A stretch of DNA of 33,972 nucleotides from a bacterium (GTDB lineage Bacteria > Patescibacteriota > Patescibacteriia > JACQRZ01): NCBI GenBank assembly GCA_030688365.1, contig JAUYIE010000018.1, positions 1-33,972 on the forward strand. Direction: 5' to 3'. The notes below the pieces were generated by a model, which made no database searches, had not been told where the DNA came from, and worked only from the letters and a program-made list of their open reading frames with translations. The translations under genes were made by a program, and so were the position numbers. Shown here in pieces: positions 1 through 8,246 of the stretch; position 1 is the first letter of the stretch, and each line of letters starts with the position of its first letter.

Positions 1-784
1 ATGGATGATTTTTTACCATGAAGTATAAAAGATGTGCCGCCTTTTCTTCCACAGAGGGGTATACCGATTTTCCACCAAATGACTGCATAACATTTCCCAC
101 AATACCATCAACATTTCCCACATTTCGTTCGTACCCAAACAAGTCAGTTGCTTCTCCTTTTTTCATCAGTGAGATTTTAAAATCGATCAGCGCTTTTGAT
201 AACTGCTCCGCCGTAAGCGCCACAGATTTTCTCGTCGCACCTTTATTGGCAAGTACATCTCTGTCATAGGCATCAAGCGAAAGCCATGTATCAGCAAAGG
301 CTGAAATTAATTCCAATACACTTGCATGATCAATGGGCGTGCCAGCAGGTAAAAGTTGCTTAATATTCTCAATCGCCTTCTGAAATTCTACATAATGATG
401 TTTGATAACCTTTGGGTTCAATGTATATCCTTTGGTAATATGCTGACGGAGTGTTTTTGTTGCCCACTGACGAAATTCAAGTGCTACTCTTGAGTTTGTC
501 CTATATCCAACGCTCAAGACAACATCAAGAGAGTACAAAGTGACGGGTTTATCAGAATTTGCATTATGCATTTTTTGCATATTGCTTTTTTCATCAATCT
601 CGCCGTCTTTGAATATATTCTTTATGTGACGGGAGACTACTGACTGATCAACATCAAAAAGATCAACGATCTGCGCCTGTGTAGCCCAAACAGTTTCTCG
701 ATTCAAATCACCGCGAAGCTCGATTGCTCCCGTCTTTGTCTGATAAACGATTATTTCATCTTTCTTTTTTATAATTTTTTTCAT
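1..784 (-). CDS. RhuM-like N-terminal domain + Fic/DOC family protein, partial (C-terminus off left edge)
   Basis: Minus-strand translation from ATG at 784 is open to position 1 (not in the ORF track because it is truncated): MKKIIKKKDEIIVYQTKTGAIELRGDLNRETVWATQAQIVDLFDVDQSVVSRHIKNIFKDGEI...AAHLLYFMVKNHP. The 'DVDQSVVSRHIKNIFKDGEI' segment is typical of RhuM proteins, and 'LLYFMVKNHP' leads directly into where a Fic HPFxDGNKR motif would be. Confidence 0.8.
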   Translation of the reverse strand, partial: MKKIIKKKDEIIVYQTKTGAIELRGDLNRETVWATQAQIVDLFDVDQSVVSRHIKNIFKDGEIDEKSNMQKMHNANSDKPVTLYSLDVVLSVGYRTNSRVALEFRQWATKTLRQHITKGYTLNPKVIKHHYVEFQKAIENIKQLLPAGTPIDHASVLELISAFADTWLSLDAYDRDVLANKGATRKSVALTAEQLSKALIDFKISLMKKGEATDLFGYERNVGNVDGIVGNVMQSFGGKSVYPSVEEKAAHLLYFMVKNHP

Positions 785-830
785 GGATATAATGCAAAGA
801 CTATATATCTAATATTAGCAAAAAATCACA

Positions 831-863
831 AAAAACTCCAGCGGACATTTCGGCTGGCTGGAG
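831..863 (-). terminator. Rho-independent terminator downstream of the SWIM-domain gene
   Basis: On the minus strand CTCCAGC...GCTGGAG stem (836-863) followed by TTTTTTG. Confidence 0.7.
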
Positions 864-950
864 CGTGTATGTCATTACTATACCATATATAAATATTCAA
901 TCAAGAATGTCGCCATGGATTCGTTTTTCATGTGCATTACTCTAAACTCG

Positions 951-1724
951 CTAGTATTTTTCCACCAACCCTTCATCCACTATCCTGACCAGTGATTCCT
1001 CCCAGCCAAAACACGTCTCTCTATCACATAATTTTTTAAATGCTTTAATACATGATTGATCCATTTTTGCGTATTCCTCAAGCATTACCACGACTTCGCC
1101 GATAAATCCCCCGACCGTGCCATCCGAATCATCAACACCACCCCGACACAACCTATCATCAAGCCGCAAAAGCATATCAACAAGCAATCCTGCCGTCTGT
1201 TCGCTTACTGGTAAATCGGATATAATCTTTGCCAAACGATTACATCCCTCCGAAAGCGAGTTTTGATATGAAAACCAAATTCGAGAAGGCCCCTCATACG
1301 ATTTTATATATCGCATGGCGCCACTGATAGATTTTTTTATCGCGGATAACTCGGTTTTCTTCAACGTTCCCAAGGTACCACTGAAAGATACCTGCACCGT
1401 TTGTCGTTTATCCTCACCAGAAAGAGGTCTGCCTTCTTTTACCGCATACAGAGACAAAGCAACCAGATGCTTGCACAGCGTATCATTTTTACCAAGATAA
1501 CATTCGCAATAACCATACCCATATCGTCGCGCTTCAATAGAGACACGATACGGTTTTGTGCCAATCACCAATGCTGCATATGCACCAATACCTTCTTTGA
1601 ATTGCGTCACTTTTCCGCTTTCATACAAATCAACCGCCTTTTCAAAAGTCGTCGCGTCAGTCGCGTATTTAATTTTTTCAAGATCAAATTTTGGTGGCGT
1701 CATAGTATTTTCGTCGGATGTCAT
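951..1724 (-). CDS. SWIM zinc finger domain-containing protein
   Basis: 257-aa ORF with CxC...CxH pattern 'YCECYLGKNDTLCKHLVALSLYA', typical of SWIM domains. Confidence 0.75.
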   Translation of the reverse strand: MTSDENTMTPPKFDLEKIKYATDATTFEKAVDLYESGKVTQFKEGIGAYAALVIGTKPYRVSIEARRYGYGYCECYLGKNDTLCKHLVALSLYAVKEGRPLSGEDKRQTVQVSFSGTLGTLKKTELSAIKKSISGAMRYIKSYEGPSRIWFSYQNSLSEGCNRLAKIISDLPVSEQTAGLLVDMLLRLDDRLCRGGVDDSDGTVGGFIGEVVVMLEEYAKMDQSCIKAFKKLCDRETCFGWEESLVRIVDEGLVEKY

Positions 1725-1733
1725 TGAGTATAT

Positions 1734-2045
1734 TTATCCATCCAATTCGCTATCCGAGAATTGACTCTCAATGAACGCTTCCTGATATTTCAACATCTGT
1801 AAATCTTTTTTCAGTTCACTATTCCTATTCTGTTCCTGTGCAAGCATATCCTTCAGTGCTTGTGCGGTGTATATGAAATAATTCTTTATATCCTCCGGAG
1901 TATCCTGCATACTCAAAATTTTATTCTCTACTTTGACCTTCGCGCCTAAAATAGAGAGTTCAAGATCGGACTCTTGAACTTCGCGTTCCTTATTGGTGAT
2001 GTTGCGTGAGACCTCCTCTATCAAATGTTGTTTTACGTTTGGCAT
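1734..2045 (-). CDS. Hypothetical protein (predicted alpha-helical/coiled coil)
   Basis: 103-aa ORF, 9 bp upstream of the SWIM gene on the same strand; heptad-like charged sequence. Confidence 0.55.
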   Translation of the reverse strand: MPNVKQHLIEEVSRNITNKEREVQESDLELSILGAKVKVENKILSMQDTPEDIKNYFIYTAQALKDMLAQEQNRNSELKKDLQMLKYQEAFIESQFSDSELDG

Positions 2046-2191
2046 ATATTTTGAATATTCGTACGCTAGATTAAGCGTAGCGGATTATGACAAGAAATTC
2101 AATGATTCTATTAAATTGGCGACGGTTGGGTTTGGGGAACCATGGGGAATTCTTTTTGAATTCAACACAAAATTGGATTTCGGGCAGGGGA

Positions 2192-2226
2192 ATTTTAAAA
2201 ACAGAAGCACCCCTTGTGGGGGTGCT
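2192..2226 (-). terminator. Rho-independent terminator after tRNA-Asn
   Basis: Minus strand AGCACCCCCACAAGGGGTGCT hairpin (2206-2226), then TCTGTTTTTAAAA. Confidence 0.75.
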
Positions 2227-2247
2227 AATCTAAAAACAGGTCGTATG

Positions 2248-2547
2248 CTCGGGAGGTGGGATTCGAACCCACGACCAATTGGTTACACGTGATCTATATA
2301 TTTCTATACGGCGTGGACTATATCTTCATCCATTTACATGGATGCGAGGCGCTTCCCCCTATTGCTAGAGGTACTCCTAAAAAGGATAGTCTCTGAACCT
2401 TCCCCTAATGGGGCTTGGCTGCGGATTACCATAGACATGCGCTGTCGTTAGGCTTCCCGCAATTCACCTCGAGATCATTCCGATGTTACCACCGGAAGCT
2501 GCGTTTATTATTCACAGCCAACTGCTCTACCACTGAGCTACTCCCGA
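2248..2547 (-). tRNA. tRNA-Asn(GUU), interrupted by a group I intron; exons 2514-2547 and 2248-2285
   Basis: Minus strand: 5' exon TCGGGAG-TA-GCTC-AGTGGTA-GAGC-A-GTTGG-CTGT; 3' exon TAA-CCAAT-TGGTC-GTGGG-TTCGAAT-CCCAC-CTCCCGA-G. Removing the intron gives a complete 72-nt cloverleaf with loop CTGTTAA, anticodon GTT. 3' CCA not encoded. Confidence 0.93.
2286..2513 (-). other. Group I self-splicing intron (no ORF), inserted between anticodon positions 35 and 36
   Basis: Conserved core segments read on the minus strand: P 'AATTGCGGGAAGCC', Q 'AATCCGCAGCCAAGCC', R 'GGTTCAGAGACTA', S 'AAGATATAGTCC'. P1: exon GCTGT pairs with intron GCAGC, giving the U.G at the 5' splice site. Intron ends with G. 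Confidence 0.93.
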
Positions 2548-2620
2548 ATATAATCCAAAAGAACGTACCACCAATAGTAGCACGTCCTTACTGTTTTGCA
2601 AGAGGTTAATCTGACCAACT

Positions 2621-3865
2621 CTACACGTAATCTCTCAACTTATCCATACCCACGAGCTTCTCAATCTTTTCAAGCGCCTTTGCTTCAATCTGACGGATAC
2701 GCTCGCGGGTCACACCAAACTCTTCGCCGACTTCTTCCAGTGTATGAGAAACGCCATCCAAAAGTCCAAATCGCATTTCCAATATTTTTTGTTCACGAGG
2801 GTGCAACGTGCTGATGATATCTTGCATACGTTCTTTCAAAAGTTGTAACGCTGCCGCCCGATCGGGTGTTATCGTTCGTTGATCCTCAATAAAATCCTCC
2901 AATGTACTATTTTCATCCTCATCTCCGATAGACGTATCAATAGAAATAGTATCTTGATTGATCTTGATAATATGACGCACCTTATCAACATTTTCACCCA
3001 TTTCCGCCGCAACTTCTTCAGGCAACGGTTCGCGCCCAAGATCTTGAATCAACTGACGCTGAATCTGTTGAAACTTATTGATAGTCTCCACCATATGAAC
3101 AGGGATACGGATCGTACGCGATTGATCAGCAAGAGCACGAGTGATCGCCTGGCGAATCCACCATGTCGCATATGTTGAAAACTTATATCCTTTCCTGTAG
3201 TCAAACTTCTCTACCGCTCGAAACAGTCCGATGTTTCCTTCCTGAATCAAATCCAAAAGTGAAAGACTTTTATCAACGAATTTTTTTGCGATAGACACTA
3301 CCAAACGCAAGTTTGCTTCAATCAACCGTTGTTCCGCTTCATTGTCACCACGTTCTTTCTTTTTGGCAAGCATGACCTCCTCTTCAGAATTAAGAAGTGG
3401 CACCTTACCGATCTCTCGCAAATACATCTGAATAGAATCAGCAGAAATATCAGAAAGATCAATCATCACGCGCTTCTTCTCTTTGCCTGTCATCGCCTTT
3501 TCACCTTCACCCGTGATCGGCGAAGATGTCCCGCCCAGTATTCCTCCTTTTCGTTCCAAAATCTGGATACTGTGATCATCAATTTCATCAAGAAAATCTT
3601 CATACTGTTCCAAAAACTCTTCAACATCTGAAAAATATAAAACAATCTCATCTTCAGTGAGAAATCCGCGCGATCGGCCTTTTTGTAATAATGAATCAAG
3701 TCTCTCCCGTGGAGGAAACACCGCCTTTGGAGCGATCGGTCGTACCGGGAGCTTTTGAGTTAGCTTCTTTTTTATGGTGGGCTTTGAGGCACGCGATCCC
3801 GCTTTTTTCGCGATCGGTTTCCTCTTTAGACCCGTTTTTTGCTTGGAAGGTTTCTTCTTTGTCAT
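2621..3865 (-). CDS. rpoD: RNA polymerase primary sigma factor (sigma-70 family, RpoD)
   Basis: Sigma-70 regions: '[74 protein letters not shown]' and '[27 protein letters not shown]'. Confidence 0.98.
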   Translation of the reverse strand: MTKKKPSKQKTGLKRKPIAKKAGSRASKPTIKKKLTQKLPVRPIAPKAVFPPRERLDSLLQKGRSRGFLTEDEIVLYFSDVEEFLEQYEDFLDEIDDHSIQILERKGGILGGTSSPITGEGEKAMTGKEKKRVMIDLSDISADSIQMYLREIGKVPLLNSEEEVMLAKKKERGDNEAEQRLIEANLRLVVSIAKKFVDKSLSLLDLIQEGNIGLFRAVEKFDYRKGYKFSTYATWWIRQAITRALADQSRTIRIPVHMVETINKFQQIQRQLIQDLGREPLPEEVAAEMGENVDKVRHIIKINQDTISIDTSIGDEDENSTLEDFIEDQRTITPDRAAALQLLKERMQDIISTLHPREQKILEMRFGLLDGVSHTLEEVGEEFGVTRERIRQIEAKALEKIEKLVGMDKLRDYV

Positions 3866-3913
3866 GAAAAATAAATAAACTCCTTCACTAAGGCATTGAA
3901 TAAATGTATGATA

Positions 3914-5689
3914 TCACATTTTCTGAATCTTTTGAAACTCCTCCATATATTGAGATACGGACTTTCCATCATGTTCTCGCTCCGCGTTTGCCATCAATGT
4001 CTGGAGTTCCTGTAGACGATGTTCACGATATCGCGAACGTATACGTGCGCACAAACCTTCAGTTTTACCGGGTTCCGATTCCTCAAACGCGACTGCAGCA
4101 TCAATACGTTGCGCCAAATCCGCATCAAAAGAAAGCGAAGCTACCAGTGTGCCAAAAGACGGTAATGAAGTACTATCACTATAATCCGAGCACAGCAGAT
4201 TGTAAAGAGCAGAAATGTCCGTATCCAAAACCATATCTGATCTGACAAGCCCTGATGCTGTACCTATGGACTCCGGAGACTGCAAAAGCGAGACAATAAA
4301 AGAAAATTCAAGCGAATCTATACGTGACCGACTTTTAGTAACACTCCCCGATGCAGGACTGACAGTTGCAGGACGAAATGGCATCCGCAAGCGCTTTTTG
4401 GCTGTATCGAGCTCCTCCCATAAAATCGTCTCTGATATGCTCATTTGTTGCGCTAAATACGTTACCCAATGATCTTGCATAATACGATCAGGAATACGAT
4501 TAATAAAAGCCAAAATCTTATGTGCTGACTGTGTTTTTGTGTGTGGATCACGTAAAACATTGTTGCGCAACTCATTTTTAGTCAGAAACTCAATAAATGG
4601 CATCGCATTTTTTACCGATACACCCCACCCTTCCGGATCTTTACGAATACACTCGTCCGGGTCTTTATAAAGGGCATTCCCGTCTGTATCACGAGGTAAC
4701 TGAATAATCTGTGCATCTATACCCTCCTTGAGTGCTATATCAACCCCCCGCTCTGTCGCTTGAACACCTGCAGCGTCCGAATCAAAACAGAATAAAAAAC
4801 GTTGAGTAAATCTTTTGATTAGCTTTATCTGATCAACAGTGAGTGCAGTACCGCAACTCGCCACTACATTTCGCACACCACCTTGTACCAATCCTATGAC
4901 ATCCATATATCCTTCCACGATGATTGCTTGATCATCTTGGCGTATTGCATGACGTGCACGATCCAAATTAAAAACAACACGACTTTTGTCATACAATGTT
5001 GTTTGTGGTGAGTTTAAATATTTTGGCGCGTTTTCTTTTTCATGCAAAATGCGTCCACCAAATCCCACCGTATGTCCATTGATATCGCGAATAGGGATCA
5101 TGATACGATCACGAAATCTATCCATTGCTCTTCCTCTTTCTTTGACCACCACAAGACCGACATCAATGATTTCTGGCGTGGTATATTTTTTACTAATCAA
5201 GTATTGATAGAGGCGGTCAAAATCCTGTAGCGCATATCCAAAAGAAAATTCGTCTTGGATGTCTATAGTGATTCCTCGATCCGTGAGGTATTCTCTTGCC
5301 TCCTGACCTTGAGGTGCGCGGGAAATGGCCTGACAAAAATAATCACTCGCCAGTCCCATGAGCTCATATAATCGTTCTTTCTTATCTTTTGGTTGTCCGG
5401 TAAAGCTTGTCTGTAAGGTAACACCTGTGCGTTTTGCCAGTATCTGTAATGCTTCTTTAAACTCTAGCCCTTCGATTTTTGTAAAAAACGTAAATATATC
5501 TCCTCCTTCACCGCAACCAAAACAATGCCAGATTTGCTTTGACGCACTTACCATAAATGACGGACTTTTTTCTTTATGAAAAGGACACGGTGCTTTAAAA
5601 TTACTTCCCGCTTGTTTGAGCGGAAAATATTCTTTTACTAACTCAACAATATCAAGTCTGTCTTTGATTTGTTGCACGGATGTATCCAT
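3914..5689 (-). CDS. dnaG: DNA primase
   Basis: Zinc-binding domain 'CPFHKEKSPSFMVSASKQIWHCFGCGEGGDIFTF', Toprim 'IIVEGYMDVIGLVQGGVRNVVASCGTALT'. Start set at MDTSVQQ (5689) rather than the track start 5719, which overlaps the upstream gene. Confidence 0.97.
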   Translation of the reverse strand: MDTSVQQIKDRLDIVELVKEYFPLKQAGSNFKAPCPFHKEKSPSFMVSASKQIWHCFGCGEGGDIFTFFTKIEGLEFKEALQILAKRTGVTLQTSFTGQPKDKKERLYELMGLASDYFCQAISRAPQGQEAREYLTDRGITIDIQDEFSFGYALQDFDRLYQYLISKKYTTPEIIDVGLVVVKERGRAMDRFRDRIMIPIRDINGHTVGFGGRILHEKENAPKYLNSPQTTLYDKSRVVFNLDRARHAIRQDDQAIIVEGYMDVIGLVQGGVRNVVASCGTALTVDQIKLIKRFTQRFLFCFDSDAAGVQATERGVDIALKEGIDAQIIQLPRDTDGNALYKDPDECIRKDPEGWGVSVKNAMPFIEFLTKNELRNNVLRDPHTKTQSAHKILAFINRIPDRIMQDHWVTYLAQQMSISETILWEELDTAKKRLRMPFRPATVSPASGSVTKSRSRIDSLEFSFIVSLLQSPESIGTASGLVRSDMVLDTDISALYNLLCSDYSDSTSLPSFGTLVASLSFDADLAQRIDAAVAFEESEPGKTEGLCARIRSRYREHRLQELQTLMANAEREHDGKSVSQYMEEFQKIQKM

Positions 5690-5696
5690 AAAAAAA

Positions 5697-6050
5697 TTAC
5701 ATTCCAAATAACATTGCACGCAAACTTTCTTCTACTCGCTCGGTATCCCATGCAGGTTCCCATACAACATTGACGATCACTTCATTCACATCATCAAGTA
5801 ACATCAGAGTTTCTTTTACTTGAGCGACCAACTCCTGCCCTGCGGGACATCCCATGCTGGTAAATGTCATATCAACTGTAGCAATACCGTTCTCAATTTC
5901 CACATTATAAATAAGTCCAAGGTCAACAATCCCAATGCCGATCTCAGGATCCTCAATCGTGTTGAGTAGATGCCACTCATCGCCGACTCGTTCTGCCGGT
6001 GATACGATACGTGTCGCGACTGTTTTTAATTGATTCATATTTGTGTTCAC
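5697..6050 (-). CDS. sufT: DUF59 / SufT-like iron-sulfur cluster assembly factor
   Basis: 'IEDPEIGIGIVDLGLIYNVEIENG...FTSMGCPAGQELV', typical of the MIP18/PaaD/SufT family; embedded in a suf cluster. Confidence 0.88.
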   Translation of the reverse strand: MNTNMNQLKTVATRIVSPAERVGDEWHLLNTIEDPEIGIGIVDLGLIYNVEIENGIATVDMTFTSMGCPAGQELVAQVKETLMLLDDVNEVIVNVVWEPAWDTERVEESLRAMLFGM

Positions 6051-6419
6051 TTACGCCTTGTGTTCCAATGAGCGTACGACTGCCTCCTGTCCGAGGATAG
6101 CACACTTGATACGGGAAGGACTCAATGTGACACCAAGCATACTCTGTATGTCTTCTGGTGTCATTTGTATAACATCTTCACATGTTTTCCCTATAATACG
6201 GTCGCTAAGCATTGACATAGTGGCAGTACTGATAGCACAACCTGTACTTTCAAACCCAACGTTCTCTATCCTATCATGCGGATCAGTCATAACCTCAATG
6301 GTTATAGTATCACCACAAAGAGGATTATGCACGGTTATGTGATCTTTGACATCAGAAAGCAAGCCATGATGATGGGGATGCTTATAATGATCAAGTATAA
6401 TCTCTGAATAAATATCCAT
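6051..6419 (-). CDS. sufU: Fe-S cluster scaffold / sulfur transfer protein SufU (IscU-like)
   Basis: 'YSEIILDHYKHPHHHGLL', 'NPLCGDTITIEV', 'GFESTGCAISTATMSML', 'RIKCAIL': three conserved Cys motifs. Confidence 0.93.
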   Translation of the reverse strand: MDIYSEIILDHYKHPHHHGLLSDVKDHITVHNPLCGDTITIEVMTDPHDRIENVGFESTGCAISTATMSMLSDRIIGKTCEDVIQMTPEDIQSMLGVTLSPSRIKCAILGQEAVVRSLEHKA

Positions 6420-6425
6420 ATAGTG

Positions 6426-7628
6426 TTATATAAACTTCTCTTGAACCGCATGTAGGGCAAGGATAAGTGCGTCAATATCTTCTTTTGTATTGTAGATACC
6501 AAAACTGATCCGAGCAGTCGCACTTACTCCCAGTCGTTTCATAAGTGGTTGTGCACAATGATGACCGGCACGTATAGCGATGTTTTGAGTATTACAAATA
6601 GCCGCGATGTCGTGCGGGTGTATGCCCTTCATTGAAAATGACAAAATACTAGATCCATTGATGACGGGGTGAAATAATGTAAGTCCGTCTATTTTTGAAA
6701 GTTTTTCATGAGCATAATCGCTGAGCATACGTTCATGGTTACAAATTTCTTGAATACCAATGGTTTCTATAAACTGTACGGCAGCACCCAACCCGATGAC
6801 TTGTGCAATGGGCGGTGTGCCTCCTTCAAATCGAGTCGGTACATCTCTATATGTAACTTCTTCAAGCGATACGAGGTCAACCATTCCACCGCCATAAAGA
6901 AAAGGATCCATTGATGCAAGTAATTCTGGCTTACCGTATAACACACCTACTCCAGTTGGTCCATACATTTTATGCCCGGAAAAGGCAAAGAAATCCATGT
7001 CATCTTTTTCAACATCACATGATCTGTGCGCAACACCCTGTGCACCATCCACCAAGACTTTTGCACCATATTCATGTGCCATGCGTGTGATGGTACTGAT
7101 ATCATTTGTCGTCCCCGTCACATTTGAAATCGCCGTCACACACACTAATTTCACTTTTTTAGAAAGCATACGTGCATAGGCGTCCATATCAAGGGTGAAA
7201 TCATCAGATAGCGAAATTATTTTCATTTGCGCTCCTGTTTTTTTACACACCTCATACCATGGCACGAAATTTGAATGATGCTCAAGTTCGCTCACCAATA
7301 TCTCATCGCCTTTCTGTACATGTGTTTCTGCCCAGCCATGCGCTACAAGATTGATACTTTCAGTTGTCCCCCGAGTAAAAATGATTTGCGATATATCGTC
7401 AGCACCAATAAACCGCGCGACTATTTCACGTACTTGTTCATATGCACCACTTGCATGTTCTGAAATATCATAGATACCCCGATGAATATTTGCGCGATAT
7501 TTCGTATAATACTTATATATCTCATCTAAGACCACTGATGGGGTTTGTGTTGTTGCCGCATTATCCAAATACACCAACTCATTGTCGGCTTGAAGCAGTG
7601 GAAATTGTGAACGTAAATTTTTTTTCAT
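6426..7628 (-). CDS. sufS: Cysteine desulfurase SufS
   Basis: 'YLDNAATTQTP', PLP lysine region 'DFFAFSGHKMYGPTGVGVLYG', active-site Cys region 'RAGHHCAQPLMKRLGV'. Confidence 0.97.
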   Translation of the reverse strand: MKKNLRSQFPLLQADNELVYLDNAATTQTPSVVLDEIYKYYTKYRANIHRGIYDISEHASGAYEQVREIVARFIGADDISQIIFTRGTTESINLVAHGWAETHVQKGDEILVSELEHHSNFVPWYEVCKKTGAQMKIISLSDDFTLDMDAYARMLSKKVKLVCVTAISNVTGTTNDISTITRMAHEYGAKVLVDGAQGVAHRSCDVEKDDMDFFAFSGHKMYGPTGVGVLYGKPELLASMDPFLYGGGMVDLVSLEEVTYRDVPTRFEGGTPPIAQVIGLGAAVQFIETIGIQEICNHERMLSDYAHEKLSKIDGLTLFHPVINGSSILSFSMKGIHPHDIAAICNTQNIAIRAGHHCAQPLMKRLGVSATARISFGIYNTKEDIDALILALHAVQEKFI

Positions 7629-7629
7629 A

Positions 7630-8244
7630 TTATGTTACTGTCATAAACGATGCAACAGTAGAAAGTGCGGGGGCAATGTCAACCGAAGTAGGTAATGCTT
7701 GCAGATCTTCAACCACAAATCCTTTGGCCATTTCAGTCATTATTGTACTTTTTGTTACTCCTCGTGTTTGGCCATACCATATCGCTTGTTGATTAAAATA
7801 TCCTACAGAAACTGCATGTTTAGCGTTAACATCTTCTGCTTTTATTTCCAATGAAGGTATGGTACGCGTCTGTACATCGTCGGATAGATGCAAGGCGTGA
7901 TGGGAAAATTGTGCGATACTTTTATCAGATCCTTTCAAACATTGTACTGTTCCGTTGATAAGAATACGACTGTGATCGCGTGCAACACTGCGTACCATTA
8001 TTTTTGACCGCGTACAAGGTGCAGTATGTCTAATGATAATGTCCAATGGTATATCTACTTGATCAGCAAGAAGAATGATAACACAATCAAGTGTCGCATC
8101 TCTCCCGTCCAACGACAATGTAAGTGTTGTTTTATCTATCGCGTGATCCAATACAATCACTTGCTGACGTGATTCTCCTTCTTTCACACTGATGTATAGC
8201 GTATCAAGACCGTACCATACTGTATTGTAATTAGTAGTATTCAT
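7630..8244 (-). CDS. sufD: SufD-like Fe-S assembly scaffold protein, short form
   Basis: 204-aa ORF between sufB and sufS; C-terminal part 'EIKAEDVNAKHAVSVGYFNQQAIWYGQTRGVTKSTIMTEMAKGFV' resembles SufB/SufD C-termini. Confidence 0.8.
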   Translation of the reverse strand: MNTTNYNTVWYGLDTLYISVKEGESRQQVIVLDHAIDKTTLTLSLDGRDATLDCVIILLADQVDIPLDIIIRHTAPCTRSKIMVRSVARDHSRILINGTVQCLKGSDKSIAQFSHHALHLSDDVQTRTIPSLEIKAEDVNAKHAVSVGYFNQQAIWYGQTRGVTKSTIMTEMAKGFVVEDLQALPTSVDIAPALSTVASFMTVT

Positions 8245-8246
8245 AT

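Noticed and set aside
1315-1764. Plus-strand ORFs (61-108 aa) antisense to the SWIM gene
   Set aside because: Shadow ORFs; the opposite strand has a recognisable domain and better context.
1993-2609. Plus-strand ORFs over the tRNA-Asn/intron region
   Set aside because: They run through tRNA exons and the group I intron core on the opposite strand, so coding is not credible; no homing endonuclease motif (LAGLIDADG, GIY-YIG, HNH) seen.
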